Below, piece by piece: positions 1-11,019 of a stretch of DNA of 64,000 nucleotides. The first letter of the stretch is position 1, and the number at the start of each line of letters is the position of its first letter. The notes beneath the pieces are model-generated. The model did not search any database, was not told the origin of the DNA, and saw nothing but the letters and a program-made list of their open reading frames with translations. A program made the translations under genes and the position numbers. Source of the stretch: Gulbenkiania mobilis (GTDB lineage Bacteria > Pseudomonadota > Gammaproteobacteria > Burkholderiales > Chromobacteriaceae); NCBI GenBank assembly GCA_004346645.1, contig SMDA01000007.1, forward strand, positions 1 through 64,000. Direction: 5' to 3'.

Positions 1-110
1 TGTTCTAAACTGTCAAAGATCAGGCCGGCGCCGTTGCGCTCAGCAGAGGAAGCGAACTATACCCACCTCTCAATTATGCGTCAAGCAGTATTCGGTGATT
101 ACCTTGAAGG
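1..110 (-). promoter_or_regulatory. Probable rRNA operon promoter and leader with boxA-like element, reading off the left edge
   Basis: On the minus strand a TTGACG -35 box (79-84) is followed after exactly 17 nt by a TATAGT -10 box (56-61). About 35 nt downstream of the predicted start lies TGATCTTTGACAG (10-22), close to the boxA antitermination consensus TGCTCTTTAACAA. An A/T-rich stretch upstream of the -35 box (about 100-140) could act as an UP element. The combination is typical of a betaproteobacterial rrn P1 promoter and 16S leader, so a 16S gene probably starts just left of the window. The rRNA gene itself is not in the window; the identification is inference from these motifs. Confidence 0.7.
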
Positions 111-399
111 TTTTGCCTGAAAACTACAAAAAACAGCCACAACACGTTGTTCACGAAGAACATTTCAGAAAACCAGCCACACCCGGACGTGTGAGGGGGG
201 GGCCGCCAAGCCCCTAGCCGGGAATGGAAGGGGCGGCGCGATGCCAAGCCGAAGCATCACGCCTAGGCCGCTTTGCTGTCCCGCCCCCTGCCGACCGATG
301 TCTACCCTGCCCGCCAGCGGGCGCCCTACCTTTCCAAAAGCTTTTCGGCTGCATTTCATTGCTGATAGGCTTGCCCACATCTCACAGGAGCAGGATGCA
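111..399. other. Non-coding gap between the rrn-type promoter and nadB
   Basis: No convincing gene. The reading frame of nadB is open upstream to 241, but that extension is low-complexity (Pro/Arg/Cys-rich), lacks family similarity and has no ribosome site. The stretch contains a run of eight G at 195-202 and a small GTTC/GAAC dyad near 151-163. It presumably holds the nadB promoter, but I cannot assign -35/-10 boxes with confidence. Confidence 0.5.
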
Positions 400-1977
400 A
401 TGCTGAAATTCGATGTGGTGATCGTTGGCAGCGGGCTGGCCGGGATGACGCTGGCGCTGCACTTGGCCGAACGCTGCAAGGTGGCGGTGGTGACCAAGCG
501 GGACCTTCTTGAGGGCAGTTCTTCCTACGCCCAAGGGGGAATTGCAGCGGTACTGGACACGGACGACACGGTGGAGGAGCACATCCGCGACACGCTGGTG
601 GCCGGTGCCGGGCTGTGCAATGCCGCGACAACCCGCTTTATCGTGGAACACTCCAAGGAGGCCATCGACTGGCTGATCGACCTGGGTGTGCCGTTCACCC
701 GCGATGCCACCCACCAAACCGGCTACCATCTGACCCGCGAAGGCGGACACAGCCACCGGCGCATCATCCATGCCGCCGATGCCACCGGCGCGGCGGTGAC
801 CACCACCCTGGGGCAAAAGCTGAAGGCCCACCCGAACATCACGGTGCTGGAAGAACATATAGCCATCGACCTGATCACCTCCAAGCGCCTTGGGCTGGAG
901 GGCCGTCGGGCGTATGGCATCTACGCGCTGGACAAGCAGGCCGACAGGGTGGTGACGATTGCGGCCCCGCACACCATCATTGCCGCCGGGGGGGCGGGCA
1001 AGGTGTACCTCTACACTACCAATCCGGATACTGCCACCGGCGACGGCATTGCGATGGGCTGGCGGGCCGGCTGCCGGGTGGCCAACATGGAGTTCATCCA
1101 GTTTCACCCCACCTGCCTGTACCACCCGCACAGCAAGTCGTTCCTAATCTCCGAAGCCGTGCGCGGCGAGGGCGGCATTCTGCGTTTGCCTGACGGAACC
1201 CGCTTCATGCCCTCGCATGATGCCCGCGCCGAGCTGGCGCCCCGGGACGTGGTAGCGCGCGCGATCGACTTCGAGATGAAGAAGCACGGCCTGGATTGCG
1301 TGTATCTGGATATTTCCTACAAGCCCGCCCATTTCATCCGCGAGCATTTCCCTAATATCTATGCTCACTGCCTGGAACTGGGTATCGATATCACTCAAGA
1401 ACCGATCCCGGTGGTGCCGGCTGCGCACTATACCTGCGGCGGACTGGTGACGGATCTTGCGGGACGCACCGATGTGGACGGCCTGTATGCGGTGGGGGAG
1501 GCGGCCTGCACCGGCCTGCACGGTGCCAACCGGCTGGCAAGTAACTCGCTACTGGAGTGTCTGGTGATCGGCAAGGCGGCCGCGGCCGACATCTTGGCTA
1601 CCCCACCCGGCACGCAGCCGGCGATCCCCGACTGGGACGACAGCCAGGTCACTGACCCAGACGAGGAAGTGGTGATCTCACACAACTGGGACGAACTGCG
1701 TCGGGCGATGTGGGACTATGTGGGCATCGTACGCACCAACAAGCGTTTGGAGCGGGCGCTGCACCGCATCGAACTGCTGCGCGAGGAAATCAGCGAGTAC
1801 TACCGGCACTTCCATGTCAGCAACGATCTGATCGAGCTACGCAACCTGGTGGTGACGGCGGAGCTGATTGTGCGCTCTGCCATGGAGCGCAAGGAAAGCC
1901 GCGGGCTGCATTACAGTCGCGACTACCCCGAAACCTTGGCCGAAGCGCACGACACTGTGCTGACGCCGCAGCGTTGA
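400..1977 (+). CDS. nadB: L-aspartate oxidase (NAD biosynthesis)
   Basis: Flavoprotein that oxidises L-aspartate to iminoaspartate, the first step of de novo NAD synthesis; NadA would use the product. 525 aa, close to the 540 aa of E. coli NadB. The N-terminal FAD-binding motif GSGLAG is at residues 10-15, followed by [10 protein letters not shown] near 41-50; the flavin/substrate region includes FIQFHPT near 231 and HYTCGG near 342, as in the succinate dehydrogenase/fumarate reductase flavoprotein family. The ATG at 400 is chosen because AGGAG lies 9 nt upstream and the protein then begins directly with the dinucleotide-binding strand; the open frame back to 241 is not family-like. nadA and nadC are not adjacent. 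It converges on the sensor kinase gene with a 16-bp gap. Confidence 0.95.
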   Translation: MLKFDVVIVGSGLAGMTLALHLAERCKVAVVTKRDLLEGSSSYAQGGIAAVLDTDDTVEEHIRDTLVAGAGLCNAATTRFIVEHSKEAIDWLIDLGVPFTRDATHQTGYHLTREGGHSHRRIIHAADATGAAVTTTLGQKLKAHPNITVLEEHIAIDLITSKRLGLEGRRAYGIYALDKQADRVVTIAAPHTIIAAGGAGKVYLYTTNPDTATGDGIAMGWRAGCRVANMEFIQFHPTCLYHPHSKSFLISEAVRGEGGILRLPDGTRFMPSHDARAELAPRDVVARAIDFEMKKHGLDCVYLDISYKPAHFIREHFPNIYAHCLELGIDITQEPIPVVPAAHYTCGGLVTDLAGRTDVDGLYAVGEAACTGLHGANRLASNSLLECLVIGKAAAADILATPPGTQPAIPDWDDSQVTDPDEEVVISHNWDELRRAMWDYVGIVRTNKRLERALHRIELLREEISEYYRHFHVSNDLIELRNLVVTAELIVRSAMERKESRGLHYSRDYPETLAEAHDTVLTPQR

Positions 1978-1983
1978 TCTCGG

Positions 1984-2004
1984 CCGCGGCCGCTCAGGCC
2001 GCGG
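1984..2004. terminator. GC-rich hairpin between convergent nadB and dctB-like gene
   Basis: Perfect 8-bp arms CCGCGGCC/GGCCGCGG around a 5-nt loop that contains the stop codon of the minus-strand kinase gene. It could terminate both convergent transcripts but has no T-tract on either side, so the call is tentative. Confidence 0.35.
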
Positions 2005-4306
2005 TGGTCTCCGCCTGTAGCAGGGGCAGCGTGAACCAGAACAGGCAGCCCCCGGACAATGTGGCGTTAACGCCAAACTCGCCACGGTGGAATTCCACGA
2101 TCGAGCGGCAGATGTTGAGCCCGATGCCCATGCCCTCCTGCTTGGTCGAATAAAACGGCGTGAACAGGCGGTCGCGCATGTCTTCAGCCAGCCCCGGACC
2201 GTTGTCGGCCACCTCCACATGCCAGTAGGCGGGGCCGACCCGGGTACGGATAGCCACCGTCGGCCGTCGGGTCTGGCTTTCCACCATTGCCTCGATTGCG
2301 TTCTTGATCAGGTTGAGCAGCACCTGCTCGATCAGCACCGGGTCCATTTCCAGCCGACAGACGCGGCCATCCTGCGCGACCTCCAGCGCAACGCCGTTCT
2401 TGGCCGCTAGCCCTTCGGCCAACCCGACCGCTCGCCGGATGACAGCAGACGGATCGGTGGCCTCCAGCTGCGGGGCGTGCTTCTTCACGAAAGCGCGGAT
2501 GCTGTTGACGATCTGCCCTGCCCTGCGCGCCTGATCTGCAATCGCCTGCACCGCATCGCGCACCCCGCCGGGCAACGGCAGGTCTGCCGGCAGCCGGCGA
2601 ATCAGCCCGGAGGCGTAGGTGTTGATGGCGGTCAGCGGCTGGTTGAGCTCGTGGGCCAGACTGGAAGCCATCTCACCCATTGCAATTAGACGGGCGGTAT
2701 CCTGAAAGCGCTCGGCCTGGGCCCGCTCGCGCGCTTCGTGCTGCCGGGCTTCGGTGACATCCGACAGGATGGTCAGCCAGGCGGCTTCCCCATTGACCCA
2801 TTCGATAGCGCGCCGGTGCAGCAAATACCAGTGCTCACCGTGGTTGAGCACCACCTCCAGCCCGCTCCCGCCCGCTTCGGCCAACCTTGGCAGGCCCGGG
2901 AAGACCGGACAGCAGGCGCCGTCCGGCTCGCAGCTGAGCCACATCGTGGCAAAGCCCGGGTTAGCGTACAGCAGCTGCGCGCTGCCCCCTTCTGTCACAC
3001 ACACCCCGGCATCCAGCCCGTTGAGCACGGTCAGGAAGCGCTGGTGCGACAGGTTGAGGGCCAGCCGCTTCTTCTTCAACTCCGTAATATCGTAGAGCGT
3101 GGCAATCCAGCCGCGCTGGGTACCATCGCGGTCCACCAGCGGAGTGGCGTAAAGCCGCACTTCGAAGCGTTCGCCGTCGCTGCGACGGAAAGGCAGCTCG
3201 AAACCATGTTCGGGCTGGGCCCCGGCGCGCACTGCGCGCATGGCACGTTCCAGCACCGGCCGCTCCTCGCGCGGCCAGTAACTGTGGGGGGGGCGCTGAC
3301 CGACAAGCGCCTGCGCGGCGGTACCCGTCATCTCGCAGAAGGCCCGGTTGACGTGCAGGATCTCCCCTTCAAGACCAATGGCCACCAGGCCACTCTTCAT
3401 CGAATCTTCCATTGCTTCGCGCAGCGTCATCTCGCGCTCCAGCGCCAGTTCCGCCCGGGTACGCTCGCGGGTGTGCTGGCGTAGCCGCCACAGCGAATAG
3501 GCCAGCGCGCCCACGAGCAGCGCAATGACACCCGCCACCGCTGGCATCGTCAGCCCGACGCCGCTGCGGTAAACGGTGGCACGCAGCAGTAGCCCGTCCC
3601 CTGGCGGATCGAAGCCGATCTGGTGCGTCAGGGCATCGGCACGCACGGCTCCCTCGAACTTGCTGGCCAGCTCTCTTCCGCCCAAATCCACCACACTGAT
3701 GTGGTATTTGGAGGCGATCCACCACGGCACCTGGTAACGCAGCAGCCGCTCAAGGCCGTACACCAGCCGCACGCCCCCGACAAAGCGTCCCTGCGAGAAC
3801 AGTGGCACCACAAGATCGAACTGCACCTTGCCATCAGCCGCCCGGTAGTAAGCGCCGTAGGCGGGGCGACCAAGGCGGCTGGCGCGCCACAGCGCGCTGT
3901 AGGCCTCATTGCGCAACGGTGGTTCCTGCACCAGCGCGAGGTTGCGCTCGTTCCAAAGTCGGTGGCCATCGGCACTGACGCGCTCCACCGTCAGGAGCTC
4001 CGGGTTCTCTCGCAGGAAAAGGCGGGTGTTGGTGATGAACTGCGCGCCGGTCAGCGCTTCGTCGGCAAGCGCATCGGCCACGTTGGCGCCCCACTCCTGG
4101 TGACTTTCCATATGCAGCCGGATCGACTGTTCCAGCCACAGCACTTCCTGGATGAGGTTGTCGCGCTGTTCATCCACCCAGTCGCGGTAGACGAGATAGA
4201 TGAGTCCGCCAAGCGCGACCAGAAGGGCCGCGAGGATCATGGCGGTGGACAGCCACAGTAGCCGGGGGGAGCGGCGTAGGGCGGCGCGGCGGATGGAAGA
4301 AGGCAT
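1994..4306 (-). CDS. Sensor histidine kinase, DctB-like, two PAS domains
   Basis: Membrane sensor kinase of 770 aa. Order: cytoplasmic N-terminus, TM1 about residues 16-40, a periplasmic sensor region of about 220 aa (Cache-like by position), TM2 near 260-280, PAS/PAC about 300-410 ending in a DITEL motif, a second PAS about 420-530, HisKA with the phosphoacceptor His in SLAHELNQPLT near 553, and an HATPase domain with NLIKNAIEA near 667 and GMGIGLNICRS near 722. The H-box and ATPase motifs place it with the DctB/FixL group. The ATG at 4306 is preferred over an upstream TTG at 4366. It is divergent from dctPQM, so sensing C4-dicarboxylates is a reasonable inference. No response regulator gene is adjacent or anywhere in the window, so its partner must be elsewhere. 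Confidence 0.85.
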   Translation of the reverse strand: MPSSIRRAALRRSPRLLWLSTAMILAALLVALGGLIYLVYRDWVDEQRDNLIQEVLWLEQSIRLHMESHQEWGANVADALADEALTGAQFITNTRLFLRENPELLTVERVSADGHRLWNERNLALVQEPPLRNEAYSALWRASRLGRPAYGAYYRAADGKVQFDLVVPLFSQGRFVGGVRLVYGLERLLRYQVPWWIASKYHISVVDLGGRELASKFEGAVRADALTHQIGFDPPGDGLLLRATVYRSGVGLTMPAVAGVIALLVGALAYSLWRLRQHTRERTRAELALEREMTLREAMEDSMKSGLVAIGLEGEILHVNRAFCEMTGTAAQALVGQRPPHSYWPREERPVLERAMRAVRAGAQPEHGFELPFRRSDGERFEVRLYATPLVDRDGTQRGWIATLYDITELKKKRLALNLSHQRFLTVLNGLDAGVCVTEGGSAQLLYANPGFATMWLSCEPDGACCPVFPGLPRLAEAGGSGLEVVLNHGEHWYLLHRRAIEWVNGEAAWLTILSDVTEARQHEARERAQAERFQDTARLIAMGEMASSLAHELNQPLTAINTYASGLIRRLPADLPLPGGVRDAVQAIADQARRAGQIVNSIRAFVKKHAPQLEATDPSAVIRRAVGLAEGLAAKNGVALEVAQDGRVCRLEMDPVLIEQVLLNLIKNAIEAMVESQTRRPTVAIRTRVGPAYWHVEVADNGPGLAEDMRDRLFTPFYSTKQEGMGIGLNICRSIVEFHRGEFGVNATLSGGCLFWFTLPLLQAETTAA

Positions 4307-4517
4307 GGAAAGGCGACCGGCAACAAGCAGAACTGCCAGTGTGCAGAAGGCCGGAGGGCTTGGCAAACCGCGCCGCCGTCCGGTTCAGCCCACTACAGGA
4401 AAACCCTGATGCCGAATTCCCCAATGGTGGCACCACCGCCCTCCCCCTAATTTAGCGTCTGCCAGACAGCCCGGACACAAGGGCTGCTTCGGGGATGCCC
4501 CCAACAACGCAAACCAG

Positions 4518-4533
4518 ATACCGGACCCGGTAT
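4518..4533 (+). promoter_or_regulatory. Dyad just upstream of the dctP ribosome site
   Basis: ATACCGG and CCGGTAT form perfect 7-bp arms separated by 2 nt, immediately before the AGGAG (4536-4540) of dctP. It may be an operator or, as RNA, a short hairpin next to the ribosome site. Function unknown. Confidence 0.35.
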
Positions 4534-4547
4534 ACAGGAGATTCGAG

Positions 4548-5549
4548 ATGAAACTGAAATTTGCCGCCCTGATGGTCGGTGCCGCCTTCGGACTGTCCGG
4601 CGTAGCGCATGCTGCCGGTGAAATCGTGATCAAGTTCAGCCACGTGGTGGCGCAGGACACCCCCAAGGGCAAGGCAGCCGAATACTTCAAGAAGCTGGCT
4701 GAAGAACGCACCAAGGGCAAGGTCAAGGTTCAGGTCTACCCGAACAGCCAGCTCTACAAAGACAAGGAAGAGCTCGAGGCGCTGCAGCTGGGCGCCGTGC
4801 AGATGCTGGCCCCCAGCCTCGCCAAGTTTGGCCCGCTGGGCGTGAAGGAGTTCGAAGTTTTCGATCTGCCTTACATCTTTGACGACTATAACGACCTGCA
4901 CAAGGTGACGCAGGGCCCGATCGGCCAGCAGCTTCTGGGCAAGCTGGATAGCAAGGGCATCAAGGGCCTGGCCTTCTGGGACAACGGCTTCAAGCATTTT
5001 TCGGCCAACAAGCCGCTCAAGTCGCCGGCCGACTTCCGCGGCCTGAAGATGCGCATCCAGTCGTCCAAGGTGCTGGAAGAGGAAATGCGCTCGCTGGGCG
5101 CGCTGCCTCAAGTGATGGCCTTCTCCGAGGTCTATCAGGCCCTGCAGACGGGCGTGGTGGACGGAACCGAGAATCCGCCGTCCAACATGTACACCCAGAA
5201 GATGCACGAAGTGCAGAAGAACCTGACCACTACCGGTCACGGCTATCTGGGCTATGCGGTGATCGTGAACAAGAAGTTCTGGGATGGGCTGCCGGCGGAC
5301 GTACGCGGCACGCTGGAAGGCGCGATGCGCGACGCCACCAAGTACGCCAACGACATTGCCAAGAAGGAAAACGACGAAGATCTGGCCAATATCGCCAAGT
5401 CCGGCAAGACCACCGTCTACACCCCTACACCGGCTGAGCGCGCCGCCTTCAAGAAGGCCCTGGTACCGGTACACGCCAAGATGGCAGACCGGATCGGCGG
5501 CGACCTGATCCAAGCCATCTACAAGCAGACCGGCTTCACCCCGAACTGA
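4548..5549 (+). CDS. dctP: TRAP transporter periplasmic C4-dicarboxylate-binding protein
   Basis: Periplasmic solute receptor of a tripartite ATP-independent transporter, 333 aa. A Sec signal peptide spans residues 1-22 with an AHA cleavage site; the mature part starts with the family-typical strand IKFSHVVAQDTPKGKAA. The DctP signature region with Arg in RGLKMRIQSS (about 164-173), which in this family contacts the substrate carboxylate, is present, as is the conserved VVDGTENPP near 204-212. Closest in feel to DctP of malate/succinate/fumarate systems; the exact substrate cannot be proven from sequence. Good ribosome site CAGGAG 7 nt upstream of the ATG. First gene of dctPQM; 68 bp to dctQ. 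Confidence 0.92.
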   Translation: MKLKFAALMVGAAFGLSGVAHAAGEIVIKFSHVVAQDTPKGKAAEYFKKLAEERTKGKVKVQVYPNSQLYKDKEELEALQLGAVQMLAPSLAKFGPLGVKEFEVFDLPYIFDDYNDLHKVTQGPIGQQLLGKLDSKGIKGLAFWDNGFKHFSANKPLKSPADFRGLKMRIQSSKVLEEEMRSLGALPQVMAFSEVYQALQTGVVDGTENPPSNMYTQKMHEVQKNLTTTGHGYLGYAVIVNKKFWDGLPADVRGTLEGAMRDATKYANDIAKKENDEDLANIAKSGKTTVYTPTPAERAAFKKALVPVHAKMADRIGGDLIQAIYKQTGFTPN

Positions 5550-5617
5550 CCGGTTCCTGACCCGGGAGCGTGTGCCGCCCAGCGCGGGCACGCTCCTGTT
5601 CCATCCGGAGTATCCCC

Positions 5618-6229
5618 ATGAAATTCCTCGATCGTCTCGAGGAGTGGCTGATCGCCTTCCTGATGGGCGCGGCCACCCTCCTGACCTTTGTCGCCGTCGT
5701 GCACCGCTATGCCTCGGGCACCGAGCTGCTGCACCCATACACTGCACACATCAACCTGGCTTGGGCACAGGAACTCACGATCTACATGTTCGTGTGGATG
5801 GCCAAGTTCGGCGCGGCCTACGGAGTGCGCACCGGCATCCACGTGGGTGTGGACGTGCTGATCAACAAGCTCTCCGACCGCAACCGGGCCAAGTTCATCG
5901 TGATCGGCCTTCTGGCCGGTGCTCTCTTTACCGGCATCGTCGGCACACTCGGCGGCACCTTCGTCTGGGAGATCGCTCACACCGACCAGACTTCGGCCGA
6001 CCTTGAGCTGCCGATGTGGATGGTTTACCTCGCGGTGCCTGTCGGCTCCTACCTGATGTGCTTCCGCTTTCTGCAGGTGGCCTGGAACTTCATCCGCACC
6101 GGCGAGCTGCCGCGCCACGACCACAGCCATGTGGAAGGCATGGACGAGGCCGCCGAAGACATCAACTGGTTTGCGATGGATGACAACCTGCACCCGCACG
6201 ACCTGAAGCACGGAGACAAAAAACAATGA
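5618..6229 (+). CDS. dctQ: TRAP transporter small permease subunit
   Basis: Small membrane subunit of the TRAP transporter, 203 aa, with four hydrophobic segments (about residues 10-32, 50-72, 90-112, 130-155). The C-terminus is His/Asp-rich and cytoplasmic. ATG at 5618 is chosen because CCGGAG sits 7 nt upstream; an earlier in-frame GTG at 5570 has no such site. The last codon region overlaps the dctM start by 4 bp (ATGA), so the two membrane subunits are translationally coupled. Confidence 0.9.
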   Translation: MKFLDRLEEWLIAFLMGAATLLTFVAVVHRYASGTELLHPYTAHINLAWAQELTIYMFVWMAKFGAAYGVRTGIHVGVDVLINKLSDRNRAKFIVIGLLAGALFTGIVGTLGGTFVWEIAHTDQTSADLELPMWMVYLAVPVGSYLMCFRFLQVAWNFIRTGELPRHDHSHVEGMDEAAEDINWFAMDDNLHPHDLKHGDKKQ

Positions 6230-7509
6230 GTGCGCTCATCATCTTCGGACTCCTGATCGTCCTGATGCTGACGGGCATGCCGATCTCGATCTCGCTCGGC
6301 CTGACCGTCCTGACCTTCCTGTTCACCATGACCGAGGTGCCGATCGAGGCGGTGGCACTCAAGCTGTTCACCGGCATCGAGAAGTTCGAGATCATGGCGA
6401 TTCCGTTCTTCATCCTGGCGGGCAATTTCCTTACCCATGGCGGCGTGGCGCGGCGGATGATCAACTTTGCCTCCAGCATGGTCGGCCACTGGCATGGCGG
6501 GCTGGGCCTCGCGGGCGTGGTGGCCTGCGCTTTGTTCGCGGCGGTGTCGGGCTCCAGCCCGGCCACGGTGGTGGCCATCGGCTCCATCCTGCTGCCGGCC
6601 ATGGTCAAGCAGGGCTTTCCCGATCGCTTCGGCGCCGGGGTAATCACCACCTCGGGCGCGCTGGGCATCCTGATCCCGCCGTCGATCGTGATGGTGATGT
6701 ACTCGGTGGCCACCAACACTTCGGTGGGCCAGCTTTTCATGGCCGGGGTGATTCCGGGCCTGATGCTCGCCACCTTCCTGGGCCTGACCACTTGGTGGCG
6801 GGCACGCAAGTTCGGCTACCCCCGCCTGCCCAAGGCCAGTGCCGCCCAGCGCCTGAAGGCATTCCGCGAGTCGATGTGGGGCCTGTTCCTGATCGTGGTG
6901 GTAATTGGCGGCATCTATACCGGGGTATTCACCCCCACAGAAGCCGCGGCGATGTCGGCGGTGTATGCCTTCATCGTGGCGGTGTTCATCTACAAGGACC
7001 TGTCGCTCAAGCAGCTGCCCAAGGTGCTGCTGGACTCGGCGGCCATGTCTGCCATGCTGCTCTACATCATCACTAACGCGGTGCTGTTCTCGTTCCTGAT
7101 GACCAGCGAAGGCATTCCGCAGGCCATGGCCAGCTGGCTGATCGACGCCGGCCTCGGTCCGATCGCCTTCCTGCTGGTGGTGAACATTCTGCTGCTTTTG
7201 GCAGGCAACGTGATGGAACCCTCGTCCATCGTGTTGATCCTTGCACCCATCCTGTTCCCGGTGGCGGTGCAGCTGGGTATCGATCCGGTCCACTTCGGCA
7301 TCCTGATCGTGGTGAACATGGAGGTGGGCATGTGCCACCCGCCGGTAGGGTTGAACCTGTACGTGGCCTCGGGCATTACCAAAATGGGCATTACCGAGCT
7401 GACGATCGCAGTATGGCCGTGGCTGCTGACGATGCTGGTCTTCCTCGGTCTGGTGACCTATGTGCCGGCCATCTCGCTGTGGCTGCCGCGCACCCTTGGC
7501 ATGATGTAA
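6226..7509 (+). CDS. dctM: TRAP transporter large permease subunit
   Basis: Main membrane subunit of the TRAP transporter, which drives Na+-coupled uptake of the ligand delivered by DctP. 427 aa, about a dozen hydrophobic segments, the usual length for the family. Recognisable family stretches include the SGSSPATVVAIGS loop near 105-117, ILIPPSIVMVMYSV near 144-157, and the second inverted-repeat loop with HPPVGLNLYV near 367-376. Starts inside the dctQ stop (ATGA) and is followed by a strong intrinsic terminator, closing a three-gene operon. Confidence 0.93.
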   Translation: MSALIIFGLLIVLMLTGMPISISLGLTVLTFLFTMTEVPIEAVALKLFTGIEKFEIMAIPFFILAGNFLTHGGVARRMINFASSMVGHWHGGLGLAGVVACALFAAVSGSSPATVVAIGSILLPAMVKQGFPDRFGAGVITTSGALGILIPPSIVMVMYSVATNTSVGQLFMAGVIPGLMLATFLGLTTWWRARKFGYPRLPKASAAQRLKAFRESMWGLFLIVVVIGGIYTGVFTPTEAAAMSAVYAFIVAVFIYKDLSLKQLPKVLLDSAAMSAMLLYIITNAVLFSFLMTSEGIPQAMASWLIDAGLGPIAFLLVVNILLLLAGNVMEPSSIVLILAPILFPVAVQLGIDPVHFGILIVVNMEVGMCHPPVGLNLYVASGITKMGITELTIAVWPWLLTMLVFLGLVTYVPAISLWLPRTLGMM

Positions 7510-7530
7510 GGCCAGGGGCCGGAAACACGA

Positions 7531-7559
7531 ACGCGACGGTGTCCCCGTCGCGTTTTTTG
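7531..7559 (+). terminator. Intrinsic terminator after dctPQM
   Basis: Nine-bp perfect stem ACGCGACGG/CCGTCGCGT, 5-nt loop, then six T. It lies 21 nt after the dctM stop. Confidence 0.9.
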
Positions 7560-7594
7560 TCGGACACGTCGTAGCCGGGTCTAGGGTTAGCCCC

Positions 7595-7600
7595 TATAAT
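7595..7600 (+). promoter_or_regulatory. Perfect -10 box upstream of maeB
   Basis: TATAAT at 7595-7600, 58 nt before the maeB start. No good TTGACA-like box is found 16-18 nt upstream, so the promoter may depend on an activator. Only the -10 box is clearly visible. Confidence 0.45.
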
Positions 7601-7657
7601 GGCTGACCTGTTCTTCCAACCATCCTCAAAGAAAAAGCAACTCTCAGGAGCTCCCAG

Positions 7658-9976
<2,319 letters not shown>

Positions 9977-10000
9977 CCGCGCTGGCAGACGCTATACTCA

Positions 10001-10028
10001 ACGGGTGGCTTCGGCCACCCGTTTTTTC
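10001..10028 (+). terminator. Intrinsic terminator after maeB (UUCG tetraloop)
   Basis: Nine-bp stem ACGGGTGGC/GCCACCCGT closed by a TTCG tetraloop, followed by six T (10023-10027 region). It sits only 16 nt before the next start codon. A TATACT at 9993-9998 just upstream could be a -10 box for the next gene, in which case the hairpin would lie in that gene's leader. Confidence 0.85.
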
Positions 10029-10043
10029 TTGAGGAAGACCGCC

Positions 10044-10292
10044 ATGAGTGCCGACTACAATCCTGCAGACCCCTTCGCCCTGTGGCGTCAGTTTGTCCAG
10101 GCCGCCACGCCTTCCAGCGCCCAACCTTTCCTGCCGCCGATGAGCGAGGAGGAAATCGAGCGCCGGCTGGCCGAGCTTAAGGTGGTGGAAAGCTGGCTGA
10201 CCATGAACCTTGGCATGCTGTCGATGCAGATCAAGACCCTGGAAATGCAGAAGGCTGCGTTCGCCAGCCTGAAGAAGGGCGCCCCGGAATAG
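10044..10292 (+). CDS. phaM: PhaM-like polyhydroxyalkanoate granule regulatory protein
   Basis: 82 aa. The segment from about residue 33 (MSEEEIERRLAELKVVESWL) through LGMLSMQIKTLEMQKAA matches my recollection of the C-terminal part of Cupriavidus PhaM, a small helical protein that binds PHB synthase and the nucleoid. The short N-terminus is Phe/Trp/Pro-rich. Cupriavidus PhaM is much longer because it adds a Lys/Ala/Pro-rich DNA-binding tail; that tail is absent here, so DNA binding should not be assumed. Ribosome site GAGGAAG 6 nt upstream. No PHA synthase gene lies in the window. Confidence 0.6.
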   Translation: MSADYNPADPFALWRQFVQAATPSSAQPFLPPMSEEEIERRLAELKVVESWLTMNLGMLSMQIKTLEMQKAAFASLKKGAPE

Positions 10293-10302
10293 CGTGCCGG
10301 CA

Positions 10303-10905
10303 TCAGGGCCGGGGCAGGGCGAAGCTGTCGCGGGTGAAGGTGTAGGCATCGCCCGCCAGCTTGCCTACCGCATCCAGCATTTCGCCGTCAATTCGACCCT
10401 CGTGCCAGAGTGCGTCGGCCACATGCACGTGCAGAACCTCGCCCAGCACCAAGCACCCTGCCCCCGGCTGGTTGCCCAGTTCCAGCAGCTGCTGCAGCCG
10501 GCATTCGTAGCGTATGGCGGCATCGGCGATCACCGGCACCTTCACGGTATACGCCAAGGTCTTTTCCAGCCCGGCCAGATCAAATTCGTCCACTTCGGGC
10601 GCGTAGTTGCCGCAGGAAAGGTTCATCGCCTCGATCTGCGTACGGCGCACCACGTGCACCACGAACTCCCCCGTGGCGCGGATGTTGGCCAGCGTGTCCT
10701 TCTCGCTGCCGTCGGGACGGCGCAGCAGGCTGAACGCCAGTACTGGTGGCGTGACACTGGCGACGTTAAAAAAGGAAAACGGGGCCAGGTTGGCCACCCC
10801 TTCAAGGCTTTGCGTACTGACCCAGGCAATCGGGCGCGGCAGTACCCCACCCGTCAGTAGACGGTAGCATAGGTCGTTGTCCAGATCGCGGACGTTGAAT
10901 TCCAT
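10303..10905 (-). CDS. Flavin reductase-like FMN-binding protein
   Basis: 200 aa with the split-barrel flavin reductase fold of the DIM6/NTAB (flavoredoxin) family: N-terminal LLTGGVLPRPIAWVST and the FSFFNVASVTPPVLAFS stretch, then STGEFVVHV-like GEFVVHVV near 95-102. Such proteins bind FMN and often supply reduced flavin to a partner or act alone as reductases; no partner is adjacent, so the role is open. Ribosome site AAGGGA upstream of ATG 10905. Convergent with the PhaM-like gene (10 bp apart) and divergent from dnaE (114 bp). Confidence 0.8.
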   Translation of the reverse strand: MEFNVRDLDNDLCYRLLTGGVLPRPIAWVSTQSLEGVANLAPFSFFNVASVTPPVLAFSLLRRPDGSEKDTLANIRATGEFVVHVVRRTQIEAMNLSCGNYAPEVDEFDLAGLEKTLAYTVKVPVIADAAIRYECRLQQLLELGNQPGAGCLVLGEVLHVHVADALWHEGRIDGEMLDAVGKLAGDAYTFTRDSFALPRP

Positions 10906-11019
10906 GGTCTGTTTCCCTTCTTGTTGTCCTCTCTTTCATTCTGATGCTGCAGTGCAATAAGTGCAAATCGGTACGTGCGTGCGGTAGTAGCGTCGAGGCC
11001 CAGCCGCTAAAATGCCTGA

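Noticed and set aside
195-202. Run of eight G upstream of nadB as a phase-variation tract
   Set aside because: Only eight bases, not inside a coding region and not positioned in a recognisable promoter spacer; too weak to claim.
4381-4547. Sigma-54 promoter for dctPQM
   Set aside because: TGGCAC at about 4428 has no TTGC 5 nt later, and the GG...GC pair near 4472-4486 has the wrong spacing (11, not 10).
6049-7338. 429-codon minus-strand frame opposite dctQ/dctM, rich in His and Gln
   Set aside because: Composition mirrors the complementary hydrophobic codons of dctM; no family resemblance.
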